A stretch of 64,000 nt of DNA. It comes from Actinomycetospora callitridis (lineage in GTDB: Bacteria; Actinomycetota; Actinomycetes; Mycobacteriales; Pseudonocardiaceae). The translations under genes were made by a program, and so were the position numbers. The first letter of the stretch is position 1; each line of letters opens with the position of its first letter. Positions 15,192 to 24,416 of this stretch are shown here, one piece after another. The stretch lies in assembly GCF_028737265.1 (NCBI RefSeq), contig NZ_JAQZAK010000011.1:124001-188000 (forward strand). The letters are read 5' to 3'. Below the pieces are notes generated by a model that had not been told where the DNA came from, ran no database searches, and saw only the letters and a program-made list of their open reading frames with translations.

Positions 15192-16676
15192 TCAGCCCCC
15201 GCGCGGCAGGGTCAGCCGGAGGCGGGCACCGACCTCGGAGTCGACGACGCGCAGGTCCCCGCCGTGCGCGCGGGCCAGGGCGCGCGCGATGGGCAGGCCC
15301 AGCCCGGCGCCACCGGCGTCGCGGGTGCGCGCGTCGTCGAGGCGGACCAGGCGGTCGAAGACGCGCTCGCGGTCCGCGGGCGGGATCCCCGGGCCCTCGT
15401 CGGCCACGTCGAGCACCGCGTCCGCGCCCTCGACGGTCACCGCGATCCGCACGGTGCCCTCGACCGGCCCGTGGCGCCGGGCGTTCTCCAGCAGGTTGGC
15501 GAGGATCTGCGTGACGCGTCCGGGGTCCGCGTCGACGGTGGTGGGCGGGCCGTCGACCTCGACGGCGAGGCCGGGGGCGAGCAGCGCGATCCGCTCGGCC
15601 TGGGCGGCGGCCAGCTCGATGAGGTCGACGGGCCGGCGGTCGAGCGGGGTGCCGTCCTCGATCCGCGCGAGCTCGAGCATGTCGTTGACCAGCGCCCCGG
15701 CCCGCCGCGTCTCGCGCACGAGGGTGGTGGCGAGGCGCTCGCGGCGATCGAGGTCGCCGTCGGGGTGGCGCACGAGCGACTCGGCGAGGGTCTGGACGCC
15801 GGCGATCGGCGTCCGCAGCTCGTGGGCGGCGTCCGAGAGGAACCGCCGGGTGCGCACCTCGGAACGCCGCGCCTCCCCGGCCGCGTCCTCGGCGCGCGTC
15901 TGGGCGGACTCGAGCTCGTCGAGCATCGCGTCGAAGGCGGCGGCCGTGCGTCCCAGCTCGGTGTCGGCGCGCTCGGGACGCAGCCGCCGGCCCCGGTCGC
16001 CGGCCGCGATGTCGCGCGCCAGGACCGTCATGTCGTCGAGCGGGCGCAGCGCGATCCGCACGCCGACGAACAGGGCGACGGCCACGACACCGAGCCCGAG
16101 TCCACCGACGCCGACCATGATCACGCGCAACCGCCGGAGGACGCCGTCGTTCTCCCCCGGCTCCACGGCCAGCACCAGCCGCGAGCCGTCGGGCAGGGCG
16201 ACCGTGCGGACGTCCTCCCGTCCGGCGCGTGAGGGACGTGGGCCGTCCGGCGCGCCCGGGACGTCCGGCCTACCCGGCGCGACCGGCACCGGCCCGTCCG
16301 GTGCACCGGGCCCGCCCGGCGCGTCGGGTGCGCCCGGCCGGCCGCGTCCCCGGGGACCGTCCTCGTCGGACCCGGCGACCCGGCGTCCCGCGGCGTCGAG
16401 CAGGACCGCGCGGATGCCCTGCCCGTCGACGGCCTCGACCAGCGACGGGCCCGTCGACCCCGCCGCGACGAGCAGGCCGGCCCGGGCGGCGCGGTCGTCG
16501 AGGCGGCTCTGCTGGTCGCGGCGCAGCTGGGCGTCGAGGGAGAGGTCGACGGCGACCCCGATGACCACCAGCGCCAGGGCCACCACCAGCAGGACGAGCG
16601 CGGTGACGCGGAAGCGCAGCGAGCGCGTCGCCGACCAGCCCTCGGGCAGCGACAGCCGAGCCCAGGAGCGGCTCAC
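15192..16676 (-). CDS. Sensor histidine kinase with collagen-like extracytoplasmic segment
   Basis: 494 residues. Membrane helix 1 (about 22-44), an extracytoplasmic loop holding a Gly/Pro-rich collagen-like stretch (about 106-152, e.g. PGAPDAPGGPGAPDGP), membrane helix 2 (about 188-212), HAMP, then HisKA with FLSDAAHELRTPIAG (phospho-His) and HATPase with ILANLLENARRHG, DVADEGPGIPP and GGAGLGLPIARAL. GTG start overlaps the response regulator stop. The signal is unknown; the unusual loop is the likely sensor part. Confidence 0.92.
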   Translation of the reverse strand: MSRSWARLSLPEGWSATRSLRFRVTALVLLVVALALVVIGVAVDLSLDAQLRRDQQSRLDDRAARAGLLVAAGSTGPSLVEAVDGQGIRAVLLDAAGRRVAGSDEDGPRGRGRPGAPDAPGGPGAPDGPVPVAPGRPDVPGAPDGPRPSRAGREDVRTVALPDGSRLVLAVEPGENDGVLRRLRVIMVGVGGLGLGVVAVALFVGVRIALRPLDDMTVLARDIAAGDRGRRLRPERADTELGRTAAAFDAMLDELESAQTRAEDAAGEARRSEVRTRRFLSDAAHELRTPIAGVQTLAESLVRHPDGDLDRRERLATTLVRETRRAGALVNDMLELARIEDGTPLDRRPVDLIELAAAQAERIALLAPGLAVEVDGPPTTVDADPGRVTQILANLLENARRHGPVEGTVRIAVTVEGADAVLDVADEGPGIPPADRERVFDRLVRLDDARTRDAGGAGLGLPIARALARAHGGDLRVVDSEVGARLRLTLPRGG

Positions 16677-17371
16677 GCGCTCTCCCCCGCCACCGGGCGC
16701 AGGGCGTAGCCCAGGCCCCGCACGGTGTGGACGACGCGCGGGCCGTGGGCCTCGAGCTTGCGGCGCAGGGCGCTCACATGGACCTCGACGAGGTTGGGGT
16801 CGTAGGCGTCGTAGCCCCAGACCTGGGTGAGGATCTGGTTCTTGGTGACGGTGCGTCCGCGCTGCTCGACGAGGTAGCGCAGCAGGCGCAGCTCGGTGGC
16901 GGTGAGCTCGAGGACGGCGCCGCCGCGGGTCGCGGTGCCCGCCTCGTCGTCGACGACGAGGTCGCCGACCGTCATGGCCGTCGGCACCCGTCCCCTCCGC
17001 CGCAGCACGGCGCGCACCCGCGAGACCAGCTCGGCGAGCAGGAACGGCTTGACGACGTAGTCGTCGGCGCCGCCGTCGAGGCCGTGCAGGCGGTCGGCGA
17101 GCGCGTCGCGGGCGGTGAGCAGCACCAGTCCCGCGTCGCTGCGTTCGCGCACCACGCCGAGCAGACGGAAGCCGTCGCGGCCGGGCAGCATGACGTCGAG
17201 GACGACGAGGTCGGGCCGGAACCCGTCCAGCAGCTCCTCGAGGCCCTCGCCGTCGCCGCGCCCGAGCGCGCGGAGGCCCGCGTCCTCGAGCGCCTCGACG
17301 ACCGACTCGCGGATCGCCGTCTCGTCCTCGACGACGAGCACGCGCGCCGCCGTGCCCCAGGTGCCACCCAC
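16673..17371 (-). CDS. OmpR/PhoB-family response regulator
   Basis: 232 residues from GTG 17371 (AGGA 7 nt upstream). Receiver domain with VLVVEDE, DLVVLDVMLPGRDG (phospho-Asp), LLTARD and DYVVKPF (switch Lys), then a winged-helix effector domain with LELTATELRLLRYLVEQ, VWGYDAYDPNLVEVHVSALRRKLE and VHTVRGLGYALRP. First gene of an operon with the histidine kinase. Divergent from the Pro/Gln-rich membrane gene 17497, which shares the 125-bp promoter region and may be a target. Confidence 0.93.
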   Translation of the reverse strand: MGGTWGTAARVLVVEDETAIRESVVEALEDAGLRALGRGDGEGLEELLDGFRPDLVVLDVMLPGRDGFRLLGVVRERSDAGLVLLTARDALADRLHGLDGGADDYVVKPFLLAELVSRVRAVLRRRGRVPTAMTVGDLVVDDEAGTATRGGAVLELTATELRLLRYLVEQRGRTVTKNQILTQVWGYDAYDPNLVEVHVSALRRKLEAHGPRVVHTVRGLGYALRPVAGESA

Positions 17372-17496
17372 ACCCGGATCCTGGCCCCCCGCTGCTGAAC
17401 GGGACCTGAAGACCCGCCCGTACGCCGGTGGCTTCAGGCCCGGTTCAGCCCCGCTGCCCATCGTCGGTGGTCCCCGAGCACGAGTGGAGACCTCCG

Positions 17497-18117
<621 letters not shown>

Positions 18118-18202
18118 CCGGCCTCGAGCGGCGGCGTGGCAGCGGTCACAGCGGTGGGTCGGATCGCTGTCCTCCGCCGCGTCGCCGTGTGAGGATCAGT
18201 TC

Positions 18203-18292
18203 GTGTCCGACTCGGGAGTGGTCCTGGTGCGCCGTGCGCACGTCGACCTCCTCCGTGTCACCTCGGCCGGGTGTCGCCTCCCCCGCCGCTGA
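18203..18292 (+). CDS. Cysteine-type cis-regulatory leader peptide
   Basis: 29 codons from GTG 18203, with AGGA 9 nt upstream. The peptide contains LVRRAHVDLLRVTSAGC, matching the actinobacterial leader peptide pattern RRxHVDLxRxxSAxC found before sulfur assimilation and cysteine-related genes. The single Cys codon (TGT) is near the end, followed by RLPRR. It lies 102 nt upstream of a TauE/SafE permease. The likely role is attenuation: ribosome stalling at Cys when Cys-tRNA is low would change downstream transcription or translation. The mechanism is inferred. Confidence 0.8.
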   Translation: MSDSGVVLVRRAHVDLLRVTSAGCRLPRR

Positions 18293-18394
18293 CCGTCCAC
18301 GTCTCGTCCGGTCGCGGGTCCGTCCCCGACCGGGTCGCCACATGCCCCGGTGTGAGGGCGCGCGGGCCCGCCCCTGCCACCACCGAGGAATCCT

Positions 18395-19303
18395 GTGCGC
18401 GCGTTCCTGCTCTTCGCCCTCGCCGGGCTCATCGCCCAGCTCGTCGACGGCTCCCTGGGCATGGCCTACGGCGTCACGTCGACGTCGGTGCTCCTGGCGG
18501 CGGGCACGGCTCCCGCCATCGCCTCCGCCTCCGTCCACCTCGCCGAGGTGGGCACCACCCTCGCCTCCGGCGCCTCCCACTGGCGCTTCGGCAACGTCGA
18601 CTGGCGGGTGGTCGGCATCCTCGCGGTCCCCGGCGCCGTCGGCGCGGTGCTCGGCGCCTACGTCCTGGTCAACATGACCGAGGACGCCGAGCCCTACATG
18701 GCCGGCATCCTGCTCCTGCTCGGCGTCTACGTACTGCTGCGCTTCAGCTCCCGGGCGATCGCGAAGCGCGTCGTCTCGGGGCCGCGGCCGGGCGGCAAGT
18801 TCCTCGGCCCGCTCGGCCTGGTCGCGGGCTTCCTCGACGCCTCGGGCGGCGGCGGCTGGGGCCCGGTGGCCACGTCCAGCCTCCTCGCGTCGGGCCGTCT
18901 CGAGCCCCGCAAGGTCGTCGGCTCGGTGGACACCTCGGAGTTCGTCGTCGCCCTCGCCGCCAGCATCGGCTTCCTGTTCACGCTGTCGCAGGAGGGCATC
19001 GACTACACGGTCGTCCTCGCCCTGATGGTCGGCGGCGTGATCGCGGCGCCGTTCGCGGCCTACATCGTCCGGCTGCTCCCCGCCCGGGTGCTGGGCACCG
19101 GGGCAGGCGGTCTGATCATCATCACCAACGCCCGCACGTTGCTGAACGGCTTCGACGTGGCCACGGGCATCGTGACCACCGTGCTGATCGTGCTGGCGGT
19201 GCTCTGGGTCGTGGCCATCGTCGTCGCCGTGCGCAGCGCCCGTCGCGAGCGCGCGCTCAACGAGTCCGCCGTGGTCGAGGAGGACAGCACCTCCGCCGCC
19301 TGA
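18395..19303 (+). CDS. TauE/SafE-family permease behind a sulfur leader peptide
   Basis: 302 residues, GTG 18395 behind GAGGAA. Eight or so membrane helices with family repeats: GLIAQLVDGSLGMAYGVTSTSVLL (first half) and VAGFLDASGGGGWGPVATSSLL (second half). LAEVGTTLASGASHWRFGNV is also typical. Context with the leader peptide supports a sulfite or related sulfur-anion transporter under cysteine control. More closely resembles the long sulfite exporter branch than the paralogue at 12851. Confidence 0.88.
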   Translation: MRAFLLFALAGLIAQLVDGSLGMAYGVTSTSVLLAAGTAPAIASASVHLAEVGTTLASGASHWRFGNVDWRVVGILAVPGAVGAVLGAYVLVNMTEDAEPYMAGILLLLGVYVLLRFSSRAIAKRVVSGPRPGGKFLGPLGLVAGFLDASGGGGWGPVATSSLLASGRLEPRKVVGSVDTSEFVVALAASIGFLFTLSQEGIDYTVVLALMVGGVIAAPFAAYIVRLLPARVLGTGAGGLIIITNARTLLNGFDVATGIVTTVLIVLAVLWVVAIVVAVRSARRERALNESAVVEEDSTSAA

Positions 19304-19339
19304 GGACGACGTCTGAGGGCAGGGGCCACACTGATCGAC

Positions 19340-20068
19340 GTGCGCGCCCTGTTCGACCTGCCCGCGGCCTACCGCCCGTCCGACGACGACCGGGCTGCGC
19401 CCGTCCCACCGGTCGAGGCGGTGCTCTGCGACTTCAGCAACACGCTCTTCCGGATGATCGGCACCGAGGAGTGGCTGCGCCGGGTGGCCGCCGACACGGG
19501 GCGCGAGCTCGGTGACCCCGGGGCGATCCTCGCCGCCCTCGACGCGGCGGCCGCGGAGCCCGAGGTCGTGGCGGCACAGGTGGGCCGCGACCTGGACGCC
19601 GACGCGCACCGGCGCGCGATGCGCGCGTGGTTCTCCCGCGTGCCCTACCTCGCGGGCATCGAGGACGCCGCGCAGGCGCGGGTGGTGGCCGAGGACTCGT
19701 GGGTGCCCTACGGCGACACCGGGTCGTTCCTCGCGGCCCTCGCCGCGCAGGGCGTGCCGGTGGGCGTGGTGAGCGACATCGGCTGGGACATCCGCGGCCA
19801 CGCCCGCGCCGCCGGGCTCGACGGCCTCGTCGGCACCTGGGTGCTCTCCTGCGAGGAGGGCACCGAGAAGCCGGACCCCGCGCTGTTCCGCACCGCCTGC
19901 GAGCGCCTGGGCACCGACCCACGGCGCACCCTCATGGTCGGCGACAACCCGGTGCGCGACGGCGGCGCCGTGACCGCCGGCCTGCGGGCCTTCGTGCTGG
20001 CCGGCGAGCAGCGCGAGCGGGAGCGCGGGCTGCGCGACGTGCTCGCGCTGGTCAGCCCACGCGGGTGA
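19340..20068 (+). CDS. HAD-superfamily hydrolase
   Basis: 242 residues, GTG 19340. HAD motifs in order: VLCDFSNTLF (motif I; the second Asp of DxD is Ser, seen in some subfamilies), VGVVSDIGWD (motif II), EKPDPALFRTA (motif III Lys), MVGDNPVRDGGA (motif IV). The helical cap lies between motifs I and II. Probable phosphatase or dehalogenase-like enzyme; the DFSNT variant weakens a phosphatase assignment. Its 3' end overlaps the opposing gene by 17 nt. Confidence 0.85.
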   Translation: MRALFDLPAAYRPSDDDRAAPVPPVEAVLCDFSNTLFRMIGTEEWLRRVAADTGRELGDPGAILAALDAAAAEPEVVAAQVGRDLDADAHRRAMRAWFSRVPYLAGIEDAAQARVVAEDSWVPYGDTGSFLAALAAQGVPVGVVSDIGWDIRGHARAAGLDGLVGTWVLSCEEGTEKPDPALFRTACERLGTDPRRTLMVGDNPVRDGGAVTAGLRAFVLAGEQRERERGLRDVLALVSPRG

Positions 20069-20357
20069 CGCCGGGCGCCACGAGCTCCCGGCCCACCGGT
20101 CTCGCCGCGCGCCGCACCCACCCGCCCACCACCTGGGCCACCGACCACCCCTCGGCGGCGAGCAGCGCGGCGATCTCGACGTCGCTCGCCCCGAGCGCGA
20201 CATCGGCCTCGTCGAGCACGCCGACCAGCCAGCGCTCGCACCGACGCACCACCTCGTCGCCCGGCACGGCCGGCGAGAAGCCCTCGGAGAGCAGCCGACC
20301 GAGATCGAGGGGTTCGGTGTCGAAGGGTCCGGGCAGGACCTCGTCGCCGTCGGGCAT
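20052..20357 (-). CDS. Hypothetical protein, small and acidic
   Basis: 101 residues from ATG 20357 behind a very strong GGAGGAGG. Starts MPDGDEVLPGPFDTEPLDLG; central helix DEVVRRCERWLVGVLDEADVAL; C-terminal part DVEIAALLAAEGWSVAQVVGGWVRR resembles a small helical hook. No recognised domain. Tail-to-tail overlap with the HAD gene. Confidence 0.65.
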   Translation of the reverse strand: MPDGDEVLPGPFDTEPLDLGRLLSEGFSPAVPGDEVVRRCERWLVGVLDEADVALGASDVEIAALLAAEGWSVAQVVGGWVRRAARPVGRELVAPGVTRVG

Positions 20358-20440
20358 GGCGCCTCCTCCTCCGCGGGTGGCGGACGGCGTCGACGCTATC
20401 CCTGCCCACCGACAGCGACGGGCGGTTCGGTCGCCCGTCC

Positions 20441-20626
20441 TCAGTCCTCGTCCGGGGCGATGCCGATCTGGCGGCGCAGCTTGGCGACGTTCCACCGGTA
20501 CTGCCCCGACGGCAGCGTGATCTCGGGCGTGACGAGGCCGGCCCGGACGTAGCGCTGCAGCGTGCGCGGGCTGACCCCCAGCGCCTTCGCGGCCTCCGGG
20601 GTCGAGACGAGGTCCGACGGGGACAT
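20441..20626 (-). CDS. Small helix-turn-helix (MerR/excisionase-type) DNA-binding protein
   Basis: 61 residues from ATG 20626. VSTPEAAKALGVSPRTLQRYV (about 7-27) is a clear MerR-type winged HTH, followed by RAGLVTPEITLPSGQYRWNVAKLRRQI, the wing. It is only the DNA-binding domain, as in BldC- and excisionase-like proteins. Divergent from gene 20740 across a region full of repeated motifs, which are probable operators. No integrase nearby, so a regulator rather than a phage excisionase. Confidence 0.82.
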   Translation of the reverse strand: MSPSDLVSTPEAAKALGVSPRTLQRYVRAGLVTPEITLPSGQYRWNVAKLRRQIGIAPDED

Positions 20627-20637
20627 GGCGGCAGCCT

Positions 20638-20759
20638 ATGTCGCCGGTGTCGTCCGTACGACGGAACGCCGCTGCTGTCGCGGATTTCGTGGATGACACC
20701 GCTGTCGTTCATGGCGCCGGTGTCGCTACCATCGGCGACATGGACGACACCGGCGACAT
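20638..20759. repeat. 18-bp inverted repeat with an internal third copy, upstream of HTH gene
   Basis: ATGTCGCCGGTGTCGTCC at 20638-20655 is repeated exactly in reverse complement at 20742-20759. A diverged plus-orientation copy (ATGGCGCCGGTGTCGCTACC) lies at 20711-20730. The set fills the 113-bp divergent promoter region of the HTH gene and gene 20740, running into the latter's first codons. Reads best as operator sites; an invertible promoter segment is the alternative. Confidence 0.75.
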
Positions 20760-21021
20760 CCGATTACCCCGCTCGGGCGGCCCCCGGCGCTACCGGCTCG
20801 ACGCGCGACGCTTCCGCGGGCCGCTGCACACCCCCGCCCGCAACGACCACGAGCAGCACGAGTCCGACGACCTGGCCGCGCTCGTCGAGATCGCGCGCGT
20901 CCTGGTCTCGGAGGGGTTCACCGCCTGGATCTACGAGCGGGTCCGGCGCAGCGTGCCGTGGCCCGAGGCGTGGGACCTGCGGTTGGTCACCCAGCTCGAT
21001 CCGGGCCGAGGGCCAGGCTGA
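20740..21021 (+). CDS. Hypothetical protein
   Basis: 93 residues from ATG 20740; an upstream ATG at 20638 would add 34 residues that run through the repeat region and is less likely. Basic N-terminal half (RRYRLDARRFRGPLHTPARN), then an acidic helix ESDDLAALVEIARVLVSEGFTAWIYERVRR. No recognised domain. Its last 35 nt overlap the 3' end of the opposing prrB gene. Divergent from the HTH regulator, so probably its target. Confidence 0.6.
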   Translation: MDDTGDIRLPRSGGPRRYRLDARRFRGPLHTPARNDHEQHESDDLAALVEIARVLVSEGFTAWIYERVRRSVPWPEAWDLRLVTQLDPGRGPG

Positions 21022-22312
21022 CGCGCAGGCCGCCCGTCGGGGCGTCGCCGAGCGCCACCCGTCCGCCGTGGCGGGCCGCCTGCTGCGCCACCAGCGCCAG
21101 GCCCAGCCCCGAGCCCGGCGCGCCCGCGGTGCTCCCGCGCACGAACCGGCCGAGCACCGCCTCCCGCTCGTCCGCGGGCAGGCCGCTCCCGTCGTCGTCG
21201 ACGGTGAGCACGACGCCGCCGTCGGTGCCCGCGTGGGCACCCAGCCGGACGGTGCCCGCGCGACCGTGCCGCACGGCGTTGACGACGGCGTTCGCCAGCG
21301 CCATCCGCAGCCCCTCCGGCGACGCGCGCACCGACTCCGGCGTCGCCGGGTCCGGCTCGTCGACGACCACCTCGAGCCGGCTGTGGGCGCGTCGCGCGTC
21401 CTCGGCGGCCAGGCGCAGGACGTCGGCCACCCCGATCGCCTCGCCACCGGCGGCGTCGGGCAGGTCCCCGGCGGCGAGCTGGCCCAGGGCGGTGAGCGTG
21501 GCCTCCACCCGGGCCTGGGCGCGCAGCACGTCGGCGAGCACCTCGTCGCGTTCGGGCAGGTCGGGGTGGGCCGCCAGGACCTCGAGGTCGGTGCGCATCG
21601 ACGTCAGCGGCGTCCGGAGCTCGTGGCGGGCGGCCGCGGCGAAGTCGCGCGCAGCGTGCAGCGAGGCCGTGCTGCGCTCCTGCTCGGCGTGCAGGCGGGC
21701 GAGCATGTCCGACAGCGCGTCGGCGAGCTCCTCGGACTCGCGCGACCCGTCGGCGCGGACCGTCGGCGGCGCGGCCGCCGGGTCGGTGGCCGCGCGGTCG
21801 AGCGTCGCCGCCTGCGCGGTGAGCCGGCGCATCGGGCGCACCGCGCGGCCGGCGAACACCCACCCGAGGCCCGCCGCCAGGGCGACCGCCGCGACCCCGA
21901 GCCCGGCCACGAGACGCTGGCGCTCCGCGACCCGTGCGCGGGTGTCGTCCTCGGTCGCGCCCACCGTCACCAGCGAGCCCGGCGCCGGGCCCGGCGCGGT
22001 GCGGATGCGGTAGCCGACGCCCGCGACCGTCACCGACGTCGGGATGCCGATCGGCGAGAGCGGCAGCTCGGGCCCGCTCACCCGCCGGGCCTCGCCGGCC
22101 GGGTTCCGCAGCGTCACAGCGAGGTCGGCGCGCGTCGAGGCGAACGAGCCGAGCACCGCCGGCGAGCCGGGCACCAGGCTGCGGTCGAGCCGCTCGGTCT
22201 GCTCCCGGGCCAGCAGCACCGAGGCCAGCACGCCGACGAGGACGACGACGACGGTCGCGGCCAGGGCGGCGGCGAGGGCGACGCGCGCCCGCAGCGAGAG
22301 GGAGCGCCTCAT
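20987..22312 (-). CDS. prrB: Sensor histidine kinase PrrB
   Basis: 441 residues from ATG 22312, ATGA overlap with prrA. Membrane helix 1 (about 8-34), an extracytoplasmic domain (about 35-130), helix 2 (about 138-158), HAMP (RPMRRLTAQAATLDRAATD), HisKA with FAAAARHELRTPLTSMRTDLE (phospho-His) and HATPase with MALANAVVNAVRHG, TVDDDGSGLP and GSGLGLALVAQQA. Sequence, length and partner match PrrB of mycobacteria, which with PrrA controls nitrogen and respiratory genes. Its 3' end overlaps gene 20740 on the other strand. Confidence 0.85.
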   Translation of the reverse strand: MRRSLSLRARVALAAALAATVVVVLVGVLASVLLAREQTERLDRSLVPGSPAVLGSFASTRADLAVTLRNPAGEARRVSGPELPLSPIGIPTSVTVAGVGYRIRTAPGPAPGSLVTVGATEDDTRARVAERQRLVAGLGVAAVALAAGLGWVFAGRAVRPMRRLTAQAATLDRAATDPAAAPPTVRADGSRESEELADALSDMLARLHAEQERSTASLHAARDFAAAARHELRTPLTSMRTDLEVLAAHPDLPERDEVLADVLRAQARVEATLTALGQLAAGDLPDAAGGEAIGVADVLRLAAEDARRAHSRLEVVVDEPDPATPESVRASPEGLRMALANAVVNAVRHGRAGTVRLGAHAGTDGGVVLTVDDDGSGLPADEREAVLGRFVRGSTAGAPGSGLGLALVAQQAARHGGRVALGDAPTGGLRVSLALGPDRAG

Positions 22313-23019
22313 CCGCACGCCCGCAGCACGAACCCGACCCCCCGCACGGTGTGCACGATCCGGGGCGTGCCGTCGGACTCCAGCTTGCGGCGCACGTACC
22401 CGACGAAGACGTCGACGACGTTGGTGTCGGTGGCGAAGTCGTAGCCCCACACCAGCTCGAGCAGGCGCTCGCGGGTGAGCACGACCTCGGCGTTGCGGGC
22501 GAGGACGACGAGCAGCTCGTACTCGCGCTTGGTGAGCTCGACCGCGCGGTCGGAGACGTGGACCGTGCGCCGGGCGAGGTCGACGGTCAGCGGCCCCGCC
22601 GTGAGCGTCTCACCGAGCGCGGGCTCGGCCGGGGTCGTCGACCGCGCGCCCCGGCGCAGCAGGGCCCGCAGCCGCGCCACGAGCTCGGTGAGCGCGAACG
22701 GCTTGACCATGTAGTCGTCGGCCCCGGCCTCGAGCCCGACGACGCGGTCGTCGACGGTGTCGCGCGCCGAGAGCACACACACGGGCACGTCGTGGTCCAT
22801 CGCCCGCAGCGCCGTCACGACGGCCACCCCGTCCATGCCGGGCAGCCCGAGGTCGAGGACGACGGCGTCGGGGACGCGCTCGTGCACCGCCCGCAGCGCG
22901 CCCGGCCCGTCCTGCGCGGAGCGCACGGTGAACCCCGAGAGCCGCAGGCCGCGCTCGAGCGACGCCCGCACGTCGGCGTCGTCGTCGACCACCAGCAGGT
23001 CGGGGTTCGACTCGCTCAT
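22309..23019 (-). CDS. prrA: Response regulator PrrA
   Basis: 236 residues from ATG 23019. Receiver: LLVVDDDADVRASLERGLRLSGF, DAVVLDLGLPGMDGVAVVTALRAMD (phospho-Asp), CVLSARD, ADDYMVKPFALTELVARLRALL. Effector: ELTKREYELLVVLA, ELVWGYDFATDTNVVDVFVGYVRRKLE and HTVRGVGFVLR. These strings are close to mycobacterial PrrA, including the diagnostic WGYDFATDTNVVDVF. Same length as that protein. Confidence 0.9.
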   Translation of the reverse strand: MSESNPDLLVVDDDADVRASLERGLRLSGFTVRSAQDGPGALRAVHERVPDAVVLDLGLPGMDGVAVVTALRAMDHDVPVCVLSARDTVDDRVVGLEAGADDYMVKPFALTELVARLRALLRRGARSTTPAEPALGETLTAGPLTVDLARRTVHVSDRAVELTKREYELLVVLARNAEVVLTRERLLELVWGYDFATDTNVVDVFVGYVRRKLESDGTPRIVHTVRGVGFVLRACG

Positions 23020-23084
23020 GGGCGCGGATGGTGCCACCGCGTCCGGGAGGGTCCGCGCGGTGGCGGTCGCACCGTCAGGACCGC

Positions 23085-23429
23085 TCAGCGGTCGGCGCAC
23101 GGCCGGGCAGCGCGCTCGACCCGCTGGCTGACCTCGGCCAGGCGCGCGGCGAGCTCCGGGTCCTGGGCGGTCGCGGGGCCGGAGCGGGTCTCGCGCAGCC
23201 GGTCGATCTCGCTCCGCGCCTCGGGCGAGAGCGTCAGCGGGGCACCGCCGGTGGCGCCGGGACGCAGCCGCGCGGTGCAGGGCGCCTGGCCGGTCCCGGT
23301 GCTCGCGGCCGCGGCCGGGGCCTCGGCGGGGGCCGCAGCAGAGGTGGCGGGCCCGGCGGCGCACCCGCCGAGCAGGAACAGCCCGGCCACGACCGGTCCG
23401 GCGAGCACCGGCAGGCGGCGGAAGTCCAT
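23085..23429 (-). CDS. Small lipoprotein, hypothetical
   Basis: 114 residues from ATG 23429, GGAG 9 nt upstream. Signal peptide with lipobox LFLLGGC (Cys about residue 23), then an Ala/Pro-rich linker and a helical C-terminal domain (PEARSEIDRLRETR, PELAARLAEVSQRVERAARPC) with Cys residues that may form a disulfide. Exported and lipid-anchored outside the membrane. Just upstream of prrA on the same strand, so possibly linked. No family recognised. Confidence 0.65.
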   Translation of the reverse strand: MDFRRLPVLAGPVVAGLFLLGGCAAGPATSAAAPAEAPAAAASTGTGQAPCTARLRPGATGGAPLTLSPEARSEIDRLRETRSGPATAQDPELAARLAEVSQRVERAARPCADR

Positions 23430-23612
23430 CTCCTCGATCTCCTCACGACACGGGCGACCGATCGGGGGCGGCCGCCTCGTGATCCACCCTGGACACCGCG
23501 CGTGACGCAGCTCTGTGGCAACTCTGAGGGAACCGTGAGGTCGTCCCGGCGGTGCCAGCCCTGCGTCCACGCTTGCACTGGGCGCCAGGAAAGCCACATC
23601 CTCGCCCCGATC

Positions 23613-24416
23613 ATGGGCAGCGACATCACTGACGGGGACGAGGACCGCTACGCCGCGGCGGCGACGGGCTGGGCGACGGGCGCGGCGCGCGTCTACGGCC
23701 CGCTCGCGACGCAGCTCGTGGCCGCGGCGCCCCACCCCCTGGCCGGGCGCCGGGTGCTCGACGCGGGCGCCGGCACGGGCCTCGCCTCCACGGCCCTGAG
23801 CGCGGTCGGCGCACACCCCGTGGCCGTCGACCGCTCGCCCGCGATGCTCGCCTGGGAAGCGGGCCACCGCCCACCGGCCGTCGCCGGGGCGCTCGAGGCA
23901 CTGCCCCTGCGCGACGACGCGGTGGACGACACCGTCGCCGCCTTCGTCCTCAACCACGTCGACGACCCGACCGCGGCGCTCGCCGAGCTCGCCCGCGTCA
24001 CCCGGCCCGGCGGGGCGGTCCTGGCCACCGTGGCCGCCGCGACGACCCGCCACCGTGCGGCGCGCGACCGGATCGACGCCGTGGTCGCGGACCCCGGCTT
24101 CGTCCCGCCGCCCTGGTACGCCCACCTCACCCGGGGCCAGGCGCCCCTGCTCGGCGACGTGCCCGCGATGACCGCGGCCGCCGAGAGCGCGGGGCTCGTC
24201 GACGTCGTCGTCACCGAGCACGCCGCCGACGTCGGCGTCGACCGTCCCGAGGACCTCGTCGACTACCGCCTGGGCCAGGCGCACGTCGCCGCGTGGCTCG
24301 CCGGGCTCCCCGAAGCCGACCGTGCGGCGCTGCGCTGGGCGGCCCTCGACGCCGTCACCCCGGTGATGGCGCCCTACCGCCCCCCGGTGGTCACGCTCGT
24401 CGCCCGGACGGAGTGA
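23613..24416 (+). CDS. Class I SAM-dependent methyltransferase
   Basis: 267 residues from ATG 23613 (weak ribosome site). Motif I RRVLDAGAGTGLASTAL (about 47-63), acidic VAVDRSPAMLAWE, GALEALPLRDDAVDDTVAAFVLNHVDD and ARVTRPGGAVLATVAAAT. Belongs to the Methyltransf_11 type. The C-terminal domain (DVVVTEHAADVGVDRPEDLVDYRLGQ) is helical. Substrate unknown. Its 3' end overlaps the opposing membrane gene by 43 nt. Confidence 0.87.
   Translation: MGSDITDGDEDRYAAAATGWATGAARVYGPLATQLVAAAPHPLAGRRVLDAGAGTGLASTALSAVGAHPVAVDRSPAMLAWEAGHRPPAVAGALEALPLRDDAVDDTVAAFVLNHVDDPTAALAELARVTRPGGAVLATVAAATTRHRAARDRIDAVVADPGFVPPPWYAHLTRGQAPLLGDVPAMTAAAESAGLVDVVVTEHAADVGVDRPEDLVDYRLGQAHVAAWLAGLPEADRAALRWAALDAVTPVMAPYRPPVVTLVARTE

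Noticed and set aside
20441..20626. Phage excisionase and integration site
   Set aside because: No integrase, tRNA or attachment repeats nearby; a BldC/MerR-like regulator fits better.
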